From Pseudomonas sp. JAI120 (GTDB taxonomy: Bacteria; Pseudomonadota; Gammaproteobacteria; Pseudomonadales; Pseudomonadaceae): DNA of 64,000 nucleotides. A program made the position numbers and the translations under genes. This document shows, piece by piece, positions 24,961-33,711 of the stretch (positions are counted from its first letter, which is position 1; each line of letters starts with the position of its first letter). The notes beneath the pieces were generated by a model that ran no database searches, had not been told where the DNA came from, and saw only the letters and a list, made by a program, of their open reading frames with translations. Location: assembly GCF_014207255.1 (NCBI RefSeq), contig NZ_JACHCZ010000006.1, positions 186,001-250,000 of the forward strand, read 5' to 3'.

Positions 24961-26283
24961 GTGATCAAACCGATATTGCTGATACGTCGTCGCTTTGCCT
25001 CGATCCGATGGCGTACTCGGGTGACACTCTGGGTCGCTGCTACCCTCGCAGGGTTGCTGGTAGTGATGTTCGCCCGGTTGGCTGACCTGGCGCTGATGCA
25101 GTTCGCCCAACAGGCCGTCGCCCGGCCGTGGCTGCCGTTTATCTACACGCCGCTGATCGGCATGTTTGTGGTGTGGATGACCTCGCGTTTTTTTACAGGG
25201 GCTCAAGGTAGCGGTATTCCCCAGGTGATCGCGGCTACGCGGTTGGCCCACCAGGGCAAGCCCGTGAATAAGTTGGTATCGTTGCGTCTGGCCTTCGCCA
25301 AGATAGGGCTCGGTACCCTGGCCCTGACCGGTGGTTTTTCAGCGGGGCGTGAAGGCCCTTCGGTGCAAGTCGCCGCCTCGATCATGCATTTCTTTCACCG
25401 TTACCTGCCCAACGCACGCATCATTCGCCCTGAAGACCTCATCCTGGCCGGTGGCGCGGCGGGTATTGCTGCTGCCTTCAACACGCCCTTGGCCGGTGTG
25501 GCCTTTGCAGTGGAGGAGCTTGGGCGCAAGTTGGAAACCCGCACCAGCGGGGTGTTGCTCAGCACGATCATTTTGTCGGGTATGGTCGCGATAGCCTTGC
25601 AGGGCAACTACAACTATTTCGGACACTTCGACGTACAAGAGGCCAATCTCGATATCGTTCTTCCGATACTGGCGATTGGTATTGGCTGTGGTGTTATGGG
25701 GGGATTGTTCAGTCGGATGCTCCTATGGCCACAGCGGTATCGCAGTTTTGTCGTCTGGGAGTGGCGCCGCCTGCATCCAGTCTGGTTCGCAGGTGGCTGC
25801 GGCATGATCGTGGCGATTCTCGGTTGGCTCAGCGGTGGGATGTCCTTTGGCAGCGGTTACGGGATCACCTCCCAGATCATCGTGTCAGATGTTGGTTTGC
25901 CGTGGCACGCGCCGATTACGCGTTTTCTTGCGACCGTTGTGACTTATTTTTCCGGCATACCGGGCGGTATTTTTGCCCCCTCTTTGGCGGTAGGCGCCGC
26001 TGTCGGTGCCAATGTCGCTGAATACTTCGCCTTGGCGGCACAGCCCATCATTGCACTGTGCATGGTGGGGTTTCTGGCAGCAGTCACGCAATCGCCGATC
26101 ACCTCTGCAATCATCGTTATGGAGATGATCGACAGCCATGGCATGGTCATTAGTCTGATGGCTGTTGCACTGATTGCCAAAGCAGTCAGTGCCAGGATGG
26201 GCCCCGAGCTCTATCAGCAGTTGGCGCGTGGCTTTCTGCAACCGGACGGCAGTGGCGCCGCCGCGCAAAAAGCCAACACGTAG
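24961..26283 (+). CDS. ClC-type chloride channel / Cl-/H+ antiporter
   Basis: This is a membrane protein of about 440 residues in the ClC family with the selectivity motifs GSGIP, GREGP and YFSGIPGGIFAPSLAVG. The gating glutamate of GREGP and the internal proton-pathway glutamate (AFAVEELGRK, aligned with ClC-ec1 E203) are both present, which favours Cl-/H+ exchange over a pure channel. GTG 24961 is used; a TTG-initiated frame from 24916 has no ribosome site. No CBS domains follow. Its role may be acid or ionic stress. Confidence 0.9.
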   Translation: MIKPILLIRRRFASIRWRTRVTLWVAATLAGLLVVMFARLADLALMQFAQQAVARPWLPFIYTPLIGMFVVWMTSRFFTGAQGSGIPQVIAATRLAHQGKPVNKLVSLRLAFAKIGLGTLALTGGFSAGREGPSVQVAASIMHFFHRYLPNARIIRPEDLILAGGAAGIAAAFNTPLAGVAFAVEELGRKLETRTSGVLLSTIILSGMVAIALQGNYNYFGHFDVQEANLDIVLPILAIGIGCGVMGGLFSRMLLWPQRYRSFVVWEWRRLHPVWFAGGCGMIVAILGWLSGGMSFGSGYGITSQIIVSDVGLPWHAPITRFLATVVTYFSGIPGGIFAPSLAVGAAVGANVAEYFALAAQPIIALCMVGFLAAVTQSPITSAIIVMEMIDSHGMVISLMAVALIAKAVSARMGPELYQQLARGFLQPDGSGAAAQKANT

Positions 26284-26289
26284 ATTGGG

Positions 26290-27567
26290 TCAGTGCAGCA
26301 CCGGTCGCGCCGCTGCTCTGAGCTTGTGCCGGTCCTCTTCGAGTACAAGCGCAATATTCGCGTGCTTGAGCAGCAGTTCTGCGTGCCGGGTACATGCCCC
26401 CCTGAACATCGCCGGGTTTATCTGTGCCAGGCTTACAAGGGCCTTCATCATGCGCAGGTCGACTTCCACTAAACCCGCGCCATCTCTGGCAATCGGTGCG
26501 AAGAAGTCATCGAACATGTCATCCACGGTCAAACCGCGCAGGTAAACGTGCTGGCAGTCAGCGTCGATTTTCGCGGCGGGTTCTTTAGGTGTACCCCAAC
26601 ATGTCAGGCTTCTGACGCCACGCCCAATGACGTCAATGGCGGTGCCGGGGTCATTGACGGCCGGCGACAAGGCGCGGGAGGCGATCTCCGACAACACTGA
26701 CAAGCCGAACCGGGGGTCGTGTTCGAACGTTCGACGCACGCCGATAGCCAGGGTAGCGATGATTTTTTCGTTGCTCGACGCCAGTTCCTCCCCGCGTACC
26801 TTGCTCAAGCTAACGGTTCGTGCGAGCGGCATGCCGACATGCACAAAGCTTCCCGGCAGGACGTCCATAAATATCTGTATCTCGTCTGCTTTGCCTATCG
26901 CGCCTAACGCCTGAACGTCAATGTGCTGGACGTACCCCGTGTGGAGGCTTGTGATGATCAGCGCAGAACTGGGGATCACTGACTCGCAAGGGTAGGCGGC
27001 CGCTCCCAAATGCGGCCATTGGACTCGATTGTTAATGGCATCAATGGCTGCCTGCTCGACACGGTCAATCGTTTCTCCCACCCGCCCAAGCTTGGACAAA
27101 TGATCGATCCAGCGCAGCAGCGTGTAGACAATCAGAATGACCACGACAATGGTTACCGCGAATAGCAAAACTCTCCCTTGTTTACCGTAGGCGCCGGTAC
27201 TCAGCGCAATGATCCCAACTAGGCTGAACAGGAAGGAGCCGATAAAGGTGGCCAGGGCATTTTGTGTCGTGGTGTCTTCCATCACCAGGGTGGTGGCACG
27301 GGGCGTCACACCGCTGCTCGCCGCACCGTAGGCGCTGACCATGGTGCTTAACGAAAAGGTCGTCACCGCGAGCATGCTTGAGGCAATGATGCCTAATATC
27401 TTATCGACGGCGTCGGCACCAATGCGGGCGGGCAACGACTCGGGAATGTAGTCCTTGAAGAAAACGGCGAGTAACGCGGTCGCAATACCCAGCAAGGAAA
27501 ACAGGCTCGCCCTGAACCACAGCCGTTTGGTCATTTGGTGTAGCACCCAGCGCCAGCGTGCGAGCAT
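26290..27567 (-). CDS. DUF2254 membrane protein
   Basis: This 425-aa DUF2254 protein has four hydrophobic segments within about the first 150 residues (near 17-38, 60-85, 105-125 and 132-150), then a soluble C-terminal domain (GETIDRVEQAA onward). Function is unproven, and it is common in Pseudomonas near stress and transport genes. The ATG follows AGAAGG. It converges with the ClC gene, with only 6 bp between stops, so a shared bidirectional terminator must be minimal. Confidence 0.88.
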   Translation of the reverse strand: MLARWRWVLHQMTKRLWFRASLFSLLGIATALLAVFFKDYIPESLPARIGADAVDKILGIIASSMLAVTTFSLSTMVSAYGAASSGVTPRATTLVMEDTTTQNALATFIGSFLFSLVGIIALSTGAYGKQGRVLLFAVTIVVVILIVYTLLRWIDHLSKLGRVGETIDRVEQAAIDAINNRVQWPHLGAAAYPCESVIPSSALIITSLHTGYVQHIDVQALGAIGKADEIQIFMDVLPGSFVHVGMPLARTVSLSKVRGEELASSNEKIIATLAIGVRRTFEHDPRFGLSVLSEIASRALSPAVNDPGTAIDVIGRGVRSLTCWGTPKEPAAKIDADCQHVYLRGLTVDDMFDDFFAPIARDGAGLVEVDLRMMKALVSLAQINPAMFRGACTRHAELLLKHANIALVLEEDRHKLRAAARPVLH

Positions 27568-27674
27568 TTTTTATACCTTCTGCAAATAACACGATGGGAC
27601 CCACCGCAAGGATTCAGGGAAACGAAGGCGGTGAGTTGATTATCCTTAATGGAGTGTTTTGTCGAGCCGAGGGT

Positions 27675-28928
27675 TCATCCCTCGTCTTTGGCTGCTGCAC
27701 ACGGAATGACTCGCTTGACCAATTTACCGATCGACATGCCTTGGATCAGGATAGAAAAAACGACCACCAGGTACGTCAGGGAAACCACGATATCGCGAGC
27801 CGCCCCTGAGGGCAGCGACAACGCCAATGCTACCGATATCCCGCCACGCAGGCCGCCCCAGGTCATCACACTCCAGGCACCTTCCGGTAGGCGGAAGCGT
27901 TTACCCAATACCGCGATGGGAACCCCTACAGTCAACAATCGTGATAACAAGGTCAGCAATATGACCAGCAGGCCCGTGGTGAGCAATGGGTTGGAGAACT
28001 GGATCAGAACGACTTCCAAGCCGATCAATACAAACAGCACCGCATTGAGTATTTCATCGATCAGTTCCCAGAACATGTCCAGGTTTTTTTCAGTCTGCTC
28101 GGACATCGCATGGGAACGCCCTTGGTTACCGACAATCAGTCCCATCACCACCATCGCCAATGGGCCGGAAACATGGAACTGAGTGGCGATTGCATAGGCG
28201 CCGAGAACCGCGGCCAGGGTGATGAGCACTTCCTCCTGATAGCTATCGATACTCTTGAGCATTCTGTAAGTGATATAGCCCACGCAGGCGCCTAACAGAG
28301 CACCGCCTCCGGCTTCCTTGAGTAACAGATGCGATGCACCGATAACCGACGGTGTCTCTCCGCTGGCGATCATTGCGACGATCAGCGAAAACAGCACGAC
28401 ACTCACGCCGTCGTTGAACAGTGACTCACCGGAAATGACCAGTTCCACGCTATGGGGCGCGCCGGCAGATTTCAGAATACCCATCACGGCGATGGGGTCG
28501 GTGGGGGAGATCAGCGCGCCAAACACCAGGCAATAAGACAACGGTAGCTGCAGTTCTGTGAGGGACAACAACGCCCAGAGCCCGAAGCCGATGAACAATG
28601 TTGAGAGCGTTGTCCCTACTACCGCCAAGGATGCAACCTGCCATTTGTAGGCCCGCAGCTCCGATAGGTCCACATGCAACGCCCCAGCAAAGAGCAGCAG
28701 TGACAACATGCCTTGCATCAGCAGTTCGGAAAAGTCGATGGACTCCACCAGCGACTGCTCAAGGGTATGCAAGGCATGAAAGCCCAGCGCATCGAATGCC
28801 ATATTCAATAGTGACAGGCCCAAGGCAATGCCCATCACACCGATGGCGGATGGCAGGCCGACGTAGCGCCGATTGAGATAGGCAAGTACTGCCGTGATGC
28901 AAAGGAAGATCGCAATAATGTCCAGCAT
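27675..28928 (-). CDS. CPA1-family Na+(K+)/H+ antiporter
   Basis: This 417-aa antiporter of the NhaP/CPA1 type has about 12 transmembrane segments. Key motifs are ALISPTDPIAV and ESLFNDGVSVV, whose Asn-Asp pair is the CPA1 ion site, and TWGGLRGGISVALAL near residue 360. GGAG before the ATG supports the start. There is no long cytosolic tail. It probably exchanges Na+ or K+ for H+ at the inner membrane and is one of several ion-homeostasis genes in this stretch. Confidence 0.92.
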   Translation of the reverse strand: MLDIIAIFLCITAVLAYLNRRYVGLPSAIGVMGIALGLSLLNMAFDALGFHALHTLEQSLVESIDFSELLMQGMLSLLLFAGALHVDLSELRAYKWQVASLAVVGTTLSTLFIGFGLWALLSLTELQLPLSYCLVFGALISPTDPIAVMGILKSAGAPHSVELVISGESLFNDGVSVVLFSLIVAMIASGETPSVIGASHLLLKEAGGGALLGACVGYITYRMLKSIDSYQEEVLITLAAVLGAYAIATQFHVSGPLAMVVMGLIVGNQGRSHAMSEQTEKNLDMFWELIDEILNAVLFVLIGLEVVLIQFSNPLLTTGLLVILLTLLSRLLTVGVPIAVLGKRFRLPEGAWSVMTWGGLRGGISVALALSLPSGAARDIVVSLTYLVVVFSILIQGMSIGKLVKRVIPCAAAKDEG

Positions 28929-29228
28929 TGACCCGCTCCAATAAAACAGGATGAGGAAAGCACCCTCGGCAATGCAGATCGCAAATGCTTCTGACCGTTC
29001 AGAAATAACCGCCGTCAGCGCTGTGCATCCAGTGAATGCCGCGCCTGCCGGGATTATAAATATGACGGCCCGCCGTTACGCAGCAGTTGTTGCCACTCAC
29101 AGCGTAGATCAGACGTGGCGCTTGATCCTCGTATCGGGATGTGATGTGGTGGGCGACACAGAAAGGCCACTGCCCTTTGCGATGTAGGGCGCTCGTAACT
29201 TTAATTCTTTTCAGCATTTCGAGGTTTC
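28929..29228. other. Divergent intergenic region
   Basis: This is a 300-bp gap between divergent antiporter (minus) and DUF294 (plus) genes, so it should carry both promoters. No ORF with a ribosome site and no clear repeat was found. Confidence 0.4.
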
Positions 29229-31109
29229 ATGCAAATCGAGTTACAGGAGATCAGCGACCACCTCTATCGTTTTGCTCCATTTGATACGCTGCCAAAAGAA
29301 TCGGTAGACGCCATCGCTCGGCGGGTAGAAGTGAGTTATTTCAAGGCCGGCAGCGACATCCTTGAAGCGGGCGCGATCATTCATGACTTGCACTATGTGC
29401 GTAGCGGTGCGGTGGAGATTTACCGGCGCAATGGCGAGCTCTACAACCGACTTGTCGAAGGTGACCTCTTCGGTCAGGCCGGTTTGTTGCGCAGTAACAA
29501 GGTGCGTTTTCCCGCCCGGGCCTTGGAAGATAGCCTGATCTATTACATACCCGCCGACGTGTTCGCTGACCTTTGCGCGCAGCATGATGCTTTCGCCGAC
29601 TTCGTTGAAGCTGAGGGGCACTCCAGGCTCAAGACTGCCGTTGAGGCGCAGGGGCGTGCCAGTGAGCTTATTCAGCTCAAATGCCGAGGTCTTATCTCTC
29701 GGCCCTTGGTGTGGGTCACGTCGGATACCTGCGTCGGCGACGCGGCAAAAATCATGACAGAACAAAGCGTTTCTTGCGTTCTAGTGATGTCATCAGCGGG
29801 CTTGCAGGCGGCTGAAATCCAAGGGATCGTGACGGATCGGGACCTTCGCACACGTGTTGTCGCGGCCGGCCGAAACGCTGACGAAACGGCTGCCCGAGAC
29901 ATCATGACGGCCGAGCCGGTAACGATAGGCGCAGACGACTCAGTGTTTGAAGCGATGCTGGTGATGTTGCGCCGTAATATTCACCATCTGCCGGTGGTCC
30001 ATCATGGCCATCCGATTGGGCTGATCAACCTGTCGGATATCATCCGCTACGAGTCACACAGCAGTTTGTATCTGGTAAACAGAATTTCTAACCAGACTTC
30101 GGTCGACGGCCTTAAATCGCTTTTGCGTGACCTGCGCGGAACCTACATCCGCATGGTGCGTGACGGCGCGACGGCGCACATGATTGGTAGCGCGATTTCC
30201 GGTATTGGCCGGGCCTTTACCCAGCGTTTGCTGGAGCTCGCAGAGAAAAAACTGGGGCCGCCTCCGGTGCCTTACTGCTTTATGGTGTTGGGTTCCATGG
30301 CGCGTGATGAGCAGTTGTTGGTGACGGACCAGGACAATGCCCTGGTGCTCGACGACCGCTTCGATCCAATCCAGCACGATGTTTACTTCCGAGCGTTGGC
30401 GACGTTTGTGAGTGATGGCCTGGCCGCATGCGGCTACAGCTATTGCAAAGGCGGAATCATGGCGACAAACGATCAGTGGCGTCAGCCGTTGAAGGTATGG
30501 CGAAGTTATTTTGATCAGTGGATCGAAAAGCCAAATCCCAAGACGTTGCTCAATAGTTGTATTTTTTTCGATCTGGATGGTGTGTTTGGCGAGCTCGAGC
30601 TTGTGCAGGAACTGAAAGTTCTGTGTGCTCGAAAATCCAGCGCACATCCTGTTTTTCTAAGTGCCATGGCTCGAATTGCCCTTAACCGGACGCCGCCATT
30701 AGGCTTTTTCCGGACCTTTGTGGTTGAGACAGACGGACAGCACAAACGGATCATCAACCTGAAGGGGCGAGGTACCGCACCGCTGACAGACCTGATCCGC
30801 ATCCACGCGCTCGCGTGTGGCAGTACCGCGCAGAATTCATTTGATCGTATGGGCGCCATCGCGAACAGCAACATCATTCCGCCTGAAGCATTAAAGCGAC
30901 TCCGATACGCGCTGGAGTTTCTGTCAATGGTGCGAATTCGACATCAGGTTGACGCACTGGAGCAGGGAGCGGCGCTCAATAATTATGTTGAACCGGAACG
31001 CTTTTCCAACAGTGAACGACATAATCTCAAAGAGGCGTTTCAGGTCTTGAGTAATGGCCAGAATTTCTTGCGCTTCCGTTATCCGTCAAAGGGTCGCCTG
31101 TCGTCATGA
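29229..31109 (+). CDS. cNMP-binding/CBS/DUF294 nucleotidyltransferase-like protein
   Basis: This 626-aa signalling protein has, in order, a cyclic-nucleotide-binding domain (residues 8-125; YVRSGAVEIYRRNGELY), a CBS pair (about 150-285), a DUF294 nucleotidyltransferase fold (about 300-445; GSMARDEQLLVTDQDNALVL) and a DUF294 C-terminal domain (about 475-615). The GSxxRxEQ and DQD motifs are intact, so nucleotidyl transfer is plausible, but the target is unknown. It overlaps the exonuclease gene by ATGA. GAGGTTTC precedes the ATG. Confidence 0.9.
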   Translation: MQIELQEISDHLYRFAPFDTLPKESVDAIARRVEVSYFKAGSDILEAGAIIHDLHYVRSGAVEIYRRNGELYNRLVEGDLFGQAGLLRSNKVRFPARALEDSLIYYIPADVFADLCAQHDAFADFVEAEGHSRLKTAVEAQGRASELIQLKCRGLISRPLVWVTSDTCVGDAAKIMTEQSVSCVLVMSSAGLQAAEIQGIVTDRDLRTRVVAAGRNADETAARDIMTAEPVTIGADDSVFEAMLVMLRRNIHHLPVVHHGHPIGLINLSDIIRYESHSSLYLVNRISNQTSVDGLKSLLRDLRGTYIRMVRDGATAHMIGSAISGIGRAFTQRLLELAEKKLGPPPVPYCFMVLGSMARDEQLLVTDQDNALVLDDRFDPIQHDVYFRALATFVSDGLAACGYSYCKGGIMATNDQWRQPLKVWRSYFDQWIEKPNPKTLLNSCIFFDLDGVFGELELVQELKVLCARKSSAHPVFLSAMARIALNRTPPLGFFRTFVVETDGQHKRIINLKGRGTAPLTDLIRIHALACGSTAQNSFDRMGAIANSNIIPPEALKRLRYALEFLSMVRIRHQVDALEQGAALNNYVEPERFSNSERHNLKEAFQVLSNGQNFLRFRYPSKGRLSS

Positions 31110-31828
31110 AACACGTGAAAGCGCAGCCCAATCACAAAGTGCTGGAGTGGTCTTCCAGGTTCGAGACCCTGGCAGACAATGCCGTTAACAGCCGCTTGCG
31201 ACAGTTCTATCAAGCCGGCGCGGTCTCGGCACAGACCTCCATTGATAGCTTGCAACTGCTGGCCATGGACGTGGAAACCACCGGCCTTGATGCACAGGCT
31301 GACAGTATTGTGAGCATCGGGGTAATGCCGTTCACGCTGCAGCGCATTTACTGTGGGAGTTCGCTTTACTGGGTGATAAAACCTGCGTCCGAGCTGAATG
31401 AAAAGTCGGTGACGTTTCATCACATAACCCATGCTGAAATTTCAGATGCTCCCACCTTTGAGCAGGTGCTGGCCCCATTGCTGGAGGCCATGGCAGGCAA
31501 GGTGATGGTCGTCCATTATCGGAATATTGAGCGAGCCTTTTTGGATCAGGCAGTGCGTAGGCATTTAGGGGAGGGGCTTGAGTTCCCGGTCATTGATACG
31601 ATGCAACTGGAAGCCCGACTACATCGGCAAAAACGTGGATGGTTCGCCCGATTTATGGGGCGCTCACAACCGTCCATAAGGCTGGCGGATAGCCGGGCGC
31701 GCCTCGCTCTTCCGGCTTATCACGCTCACCATGCATTAACCGATGCCCTGGCAACCGCAGAACTGTTGCAGGCGCAGGTAGCGACTTATTACTCAGCGTC
31801 AAAGCCTGTTGGCGAGTTATGGAACTGA
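31106..31828 (+). CDS. DEDDh 3'-5' exonuclease
   Basis: This 240-aa exonuclease is related to DNA polymerase III epsilon. ExoI is LLAMDVETTGLDA near residue 50 (Asp-x-Glu), ExoII lies around MVVHYRNIERAF, and ExoIII is HAHHALTDALATAELL (His and Asp). The first 45 residues are an extra N-terminal segment. Translation is coupled to the DUF294 protein by the ATGA overlap, and this pairing recurs in proteobacteria. Substrate (DNA or RNA) is not known. Confidence 0.9.
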   Translation: MKHVKAQPNHKVLEWSSRFETLADNAVNSRLRQFYQAGAVSAQTSIDSLQLLAMDVETTGLDAQADSIVSIGVMPFTLQRIYCGSSLYWVIKPASELNEKSVTFHHITHAEISDAPTFEQVLAPLLEAMAGKVMVVHYRNIERAFLDQAVRRHLGEGLEFPVIDTMQLEARLHRQKRGWFARFMGRSQPSIRLADSRARLALPAYHAHHALTDALATAELLQAQVATYYSASKPVGELWN

Positions 31829-32245
31829 GTCACCGCTTGATAGTGAAACGTTAGCGCCTGTCCGACCGATATTCCTGTGGGCATTGACTCACTAGCGTAA
31901 CCGTCCGGCCAAGTCACCTACCGAACTCCAGCTTTAAGGGCGATGGTGTCCGCGTATTCTGATCTGACCCCGAAATGTTGGACATCAACATTGGGGGCGC
32001 AGCGGCCAGAAACACGATTTCCGTCCAGGGTTGCCGATTATGAACTGGTGATGCATTGACCTAACCATTCAGCCAATATCTCGTTCTGATCCCAACGCTG
32101 GGGGCGTTGGTGTGTGCTTCATTGAGGTTTGGATTCAGGAGGGTGTGTTGGCCGGGCGCTTACCGCTTACCTGCGGGCGCTCATTGTCAAAGGCAGGGAC
32201 TTGCGCTTTAATTCCAATTTTCCACCCTCCCAATCGGCGATCTTA
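31829..32245. other. Intergenic region with a possible IS3-type end remnant
   Basis: A stretch around 31958-31985 (ctgaccccgaaatgttggac) resembles the terminal sequence of IS3-family elements, but no transposase or second end is present. A hairpin, ccaacgc/gcgttgg, lies at 32091-32109. No gene is supported. Confidence 0.3.
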
Positions 32246-33451
32246 ATGCCTCATCCGTCTGACTTTTCAAACGATATCAGCACGGTTGCCAAGATTGATG
32301 CCGTGCCACTTATTCTCAACATGGTCAAGCACACAACCGGCATGCGCTTTGCCGCAATTGCTCGGGTTACCGAGACCAAATGGGTGGCTTGCGCCGTAGA
32401 CGACTCCATAAATTTTGGGCTCGTGCCAGGCGGCGAGTTGATACTGGAAACGACAATCTGTCACGAAATCCGTCAGCATCGAAAGCCAGTCATATTCAAG
32501 CATGCCAGTGAGCACCCGGTTTATTCGAATCACCACACCCCCGAGAAATACTGTCTGGAAAGCTATGTCTCCATTCCAATCATCAGGTCAAACGGGGATT
32601 TTTTCGGAACGCTCTGCGCTATAGATCAAGTGCCGGCTCAGTTTGATGAGGAAGCGGTTTGTAACACGCTGACGCTGTTCGCCCAGTTAATCGCCGTTCA
32701 ACTGGACGTTCAGGCGGATCTTGAGGCCAAGACAATTGAGTTGGCCAATGCCACCGAGGCAGGCATCATTCGGGATCAGTTCATTGCCGTCCTCGGTCAC
32801 GACCTCCGCTCACCGCTGAGCGCTATCCGCATGAGCGCCGACATGCTTGAAGCTAAGCTTCCTATTGGCCGAGAGCAAAAACTTGCGACTGCCATCCGAC
32901 AAAGCTCGCAGCGGATGAGTAACCTGATTGAAGATGTCCTGGATTTTTCTCGTGGAAAGCTGGGGGGAGGCATTCCGGTCAAACGCATCTTGGTAGACAG
33001 CCTTGGCGACATTTTTATAGCCGTCATAAACGAAATCATTGCGAGCCATCCCCACGTCAAAATCACTCGAGAAGTAGTCATCTCACCAGGGATCTTTTGT
33101 GATGCTGGGAGGATGGGACAGTTGTTGTCGAACCTTTTGGGCAATGCGGTAACTCACGGGTCGCGTGATCACCCGATAGAGGTGCTCGCAAGCATGCAAG
33201 AAAATCACATCGTTCTGTCAGTGCTGAACCAAGGCCCAGAAATACCAGATACGCTATTGCCACTACTGTTCCAGCCGTTTACGAGGTCGGCGGGCGGTGG
33301 TCGGGGAGAAGGATTAGGCCTGGGTTTGTATATCGCCTCTCAGATCGTAACGGGTCATAACGGGACGCTATCCGTAACCTCTACACCAGGGGCTGGCACA
33401 CGGTTTGTCGCGCGCTTCCCAGGCACCCTAGAGTGGACGCAAGGAAACTAG
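32246..33451 (+). CDS. GAF-domain sensor histidine kinase
   Basis: This 401-aa soluble kinase has a GAF domain (about residues 20-155; ARVTETKWVACAVDD), then the H-box FIAVLGHDLRSPLSAIRMSA, and an ATPase domain with LLGNAVTHGS and GLGLGLYIASQIV. No membrane segment is present, so it senses a cytosolic signal. ATG 32246 fits the family start; a 39-codon upstream extension looks non-coding. No response regulator is next to it, so it is an orphan kinase. The stop is followed by a gap and a hairpin. Confidence 0.9.
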   Translation: MPHPSDFSNDISTVAKIDAVPLILNMVKHTTGMRFAAIARVTETKWVACAVDDSINFGLVPGGELILETTICHEIRQHRKPVIFKHASEHPVYSNHHTPEKYCLESYVSIPIIRSNGDFFGTLCAIDQVPAQFDEEAVCNTLTLFAQLIAVQLDVQADLEAKTIELANATEAGIIRDQFIAVLGHDLRSPLSAIRMSADMLEAKLPIGREQKLATAIRQSSQRMSNLIEDVLDFSRGKLGGGIPVKRILVDSLGDIFIAVINEIIASHPHVKITREVVISPGIFCDAGRMGQLLSNLLGNAVTHGSRDHPIEVLASMQENHIVLSVLNQGPEIPDTLLPLLFQPFTRSAGGGRGEGLGLGLYIASQIVTGHNGTLSVTSTPGAGTRFVARFPGTLEWTQGN

Positions 33452-33574
33452 CATTTTATGTCACGGCGATAGGTGACTTCGCCGGACGCTTACTCACTAG
33501 CGGTCAGTATGGTGAATGCTTGTGACACCCTGGCTCAGGCATCGGCCGTAACCGGATCGATGTGCGGGAGGAAT

Positions 33575-33592
33575 AGCCCGCAAGCGCGGGCT
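33575..33592 (+). terminator. Hairpin downstream of the GAF kinase gene
   Basis: agcccgc (33575-33581) and gcgggct (33586-33592) pair perfectly around aagc. It lies 124 bases after the kinase stop and before the chemoreceptor's 3' end, so it may end either transcript. No long T-run follows. Confidence 0.45.
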
Positions 33593-33711
33593 GCCATTAC
33601 CTCGGCCATTAAGCTTGCAAAAGACTTCCAGTCAAGCACTCAGCGTGTCTCATGATCCGTTTGAGAGCCCTCATCGCGTCAGGCACACATCGAGTATCCT
33701 GCTTCATTTTT

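Noticed and set aside
33473..33655. 60-codon GTG frame after the GAF kinase gene
   Set aside because: Contains the hairpin at 33575, weak start, low-complexity Ala/Ser content.
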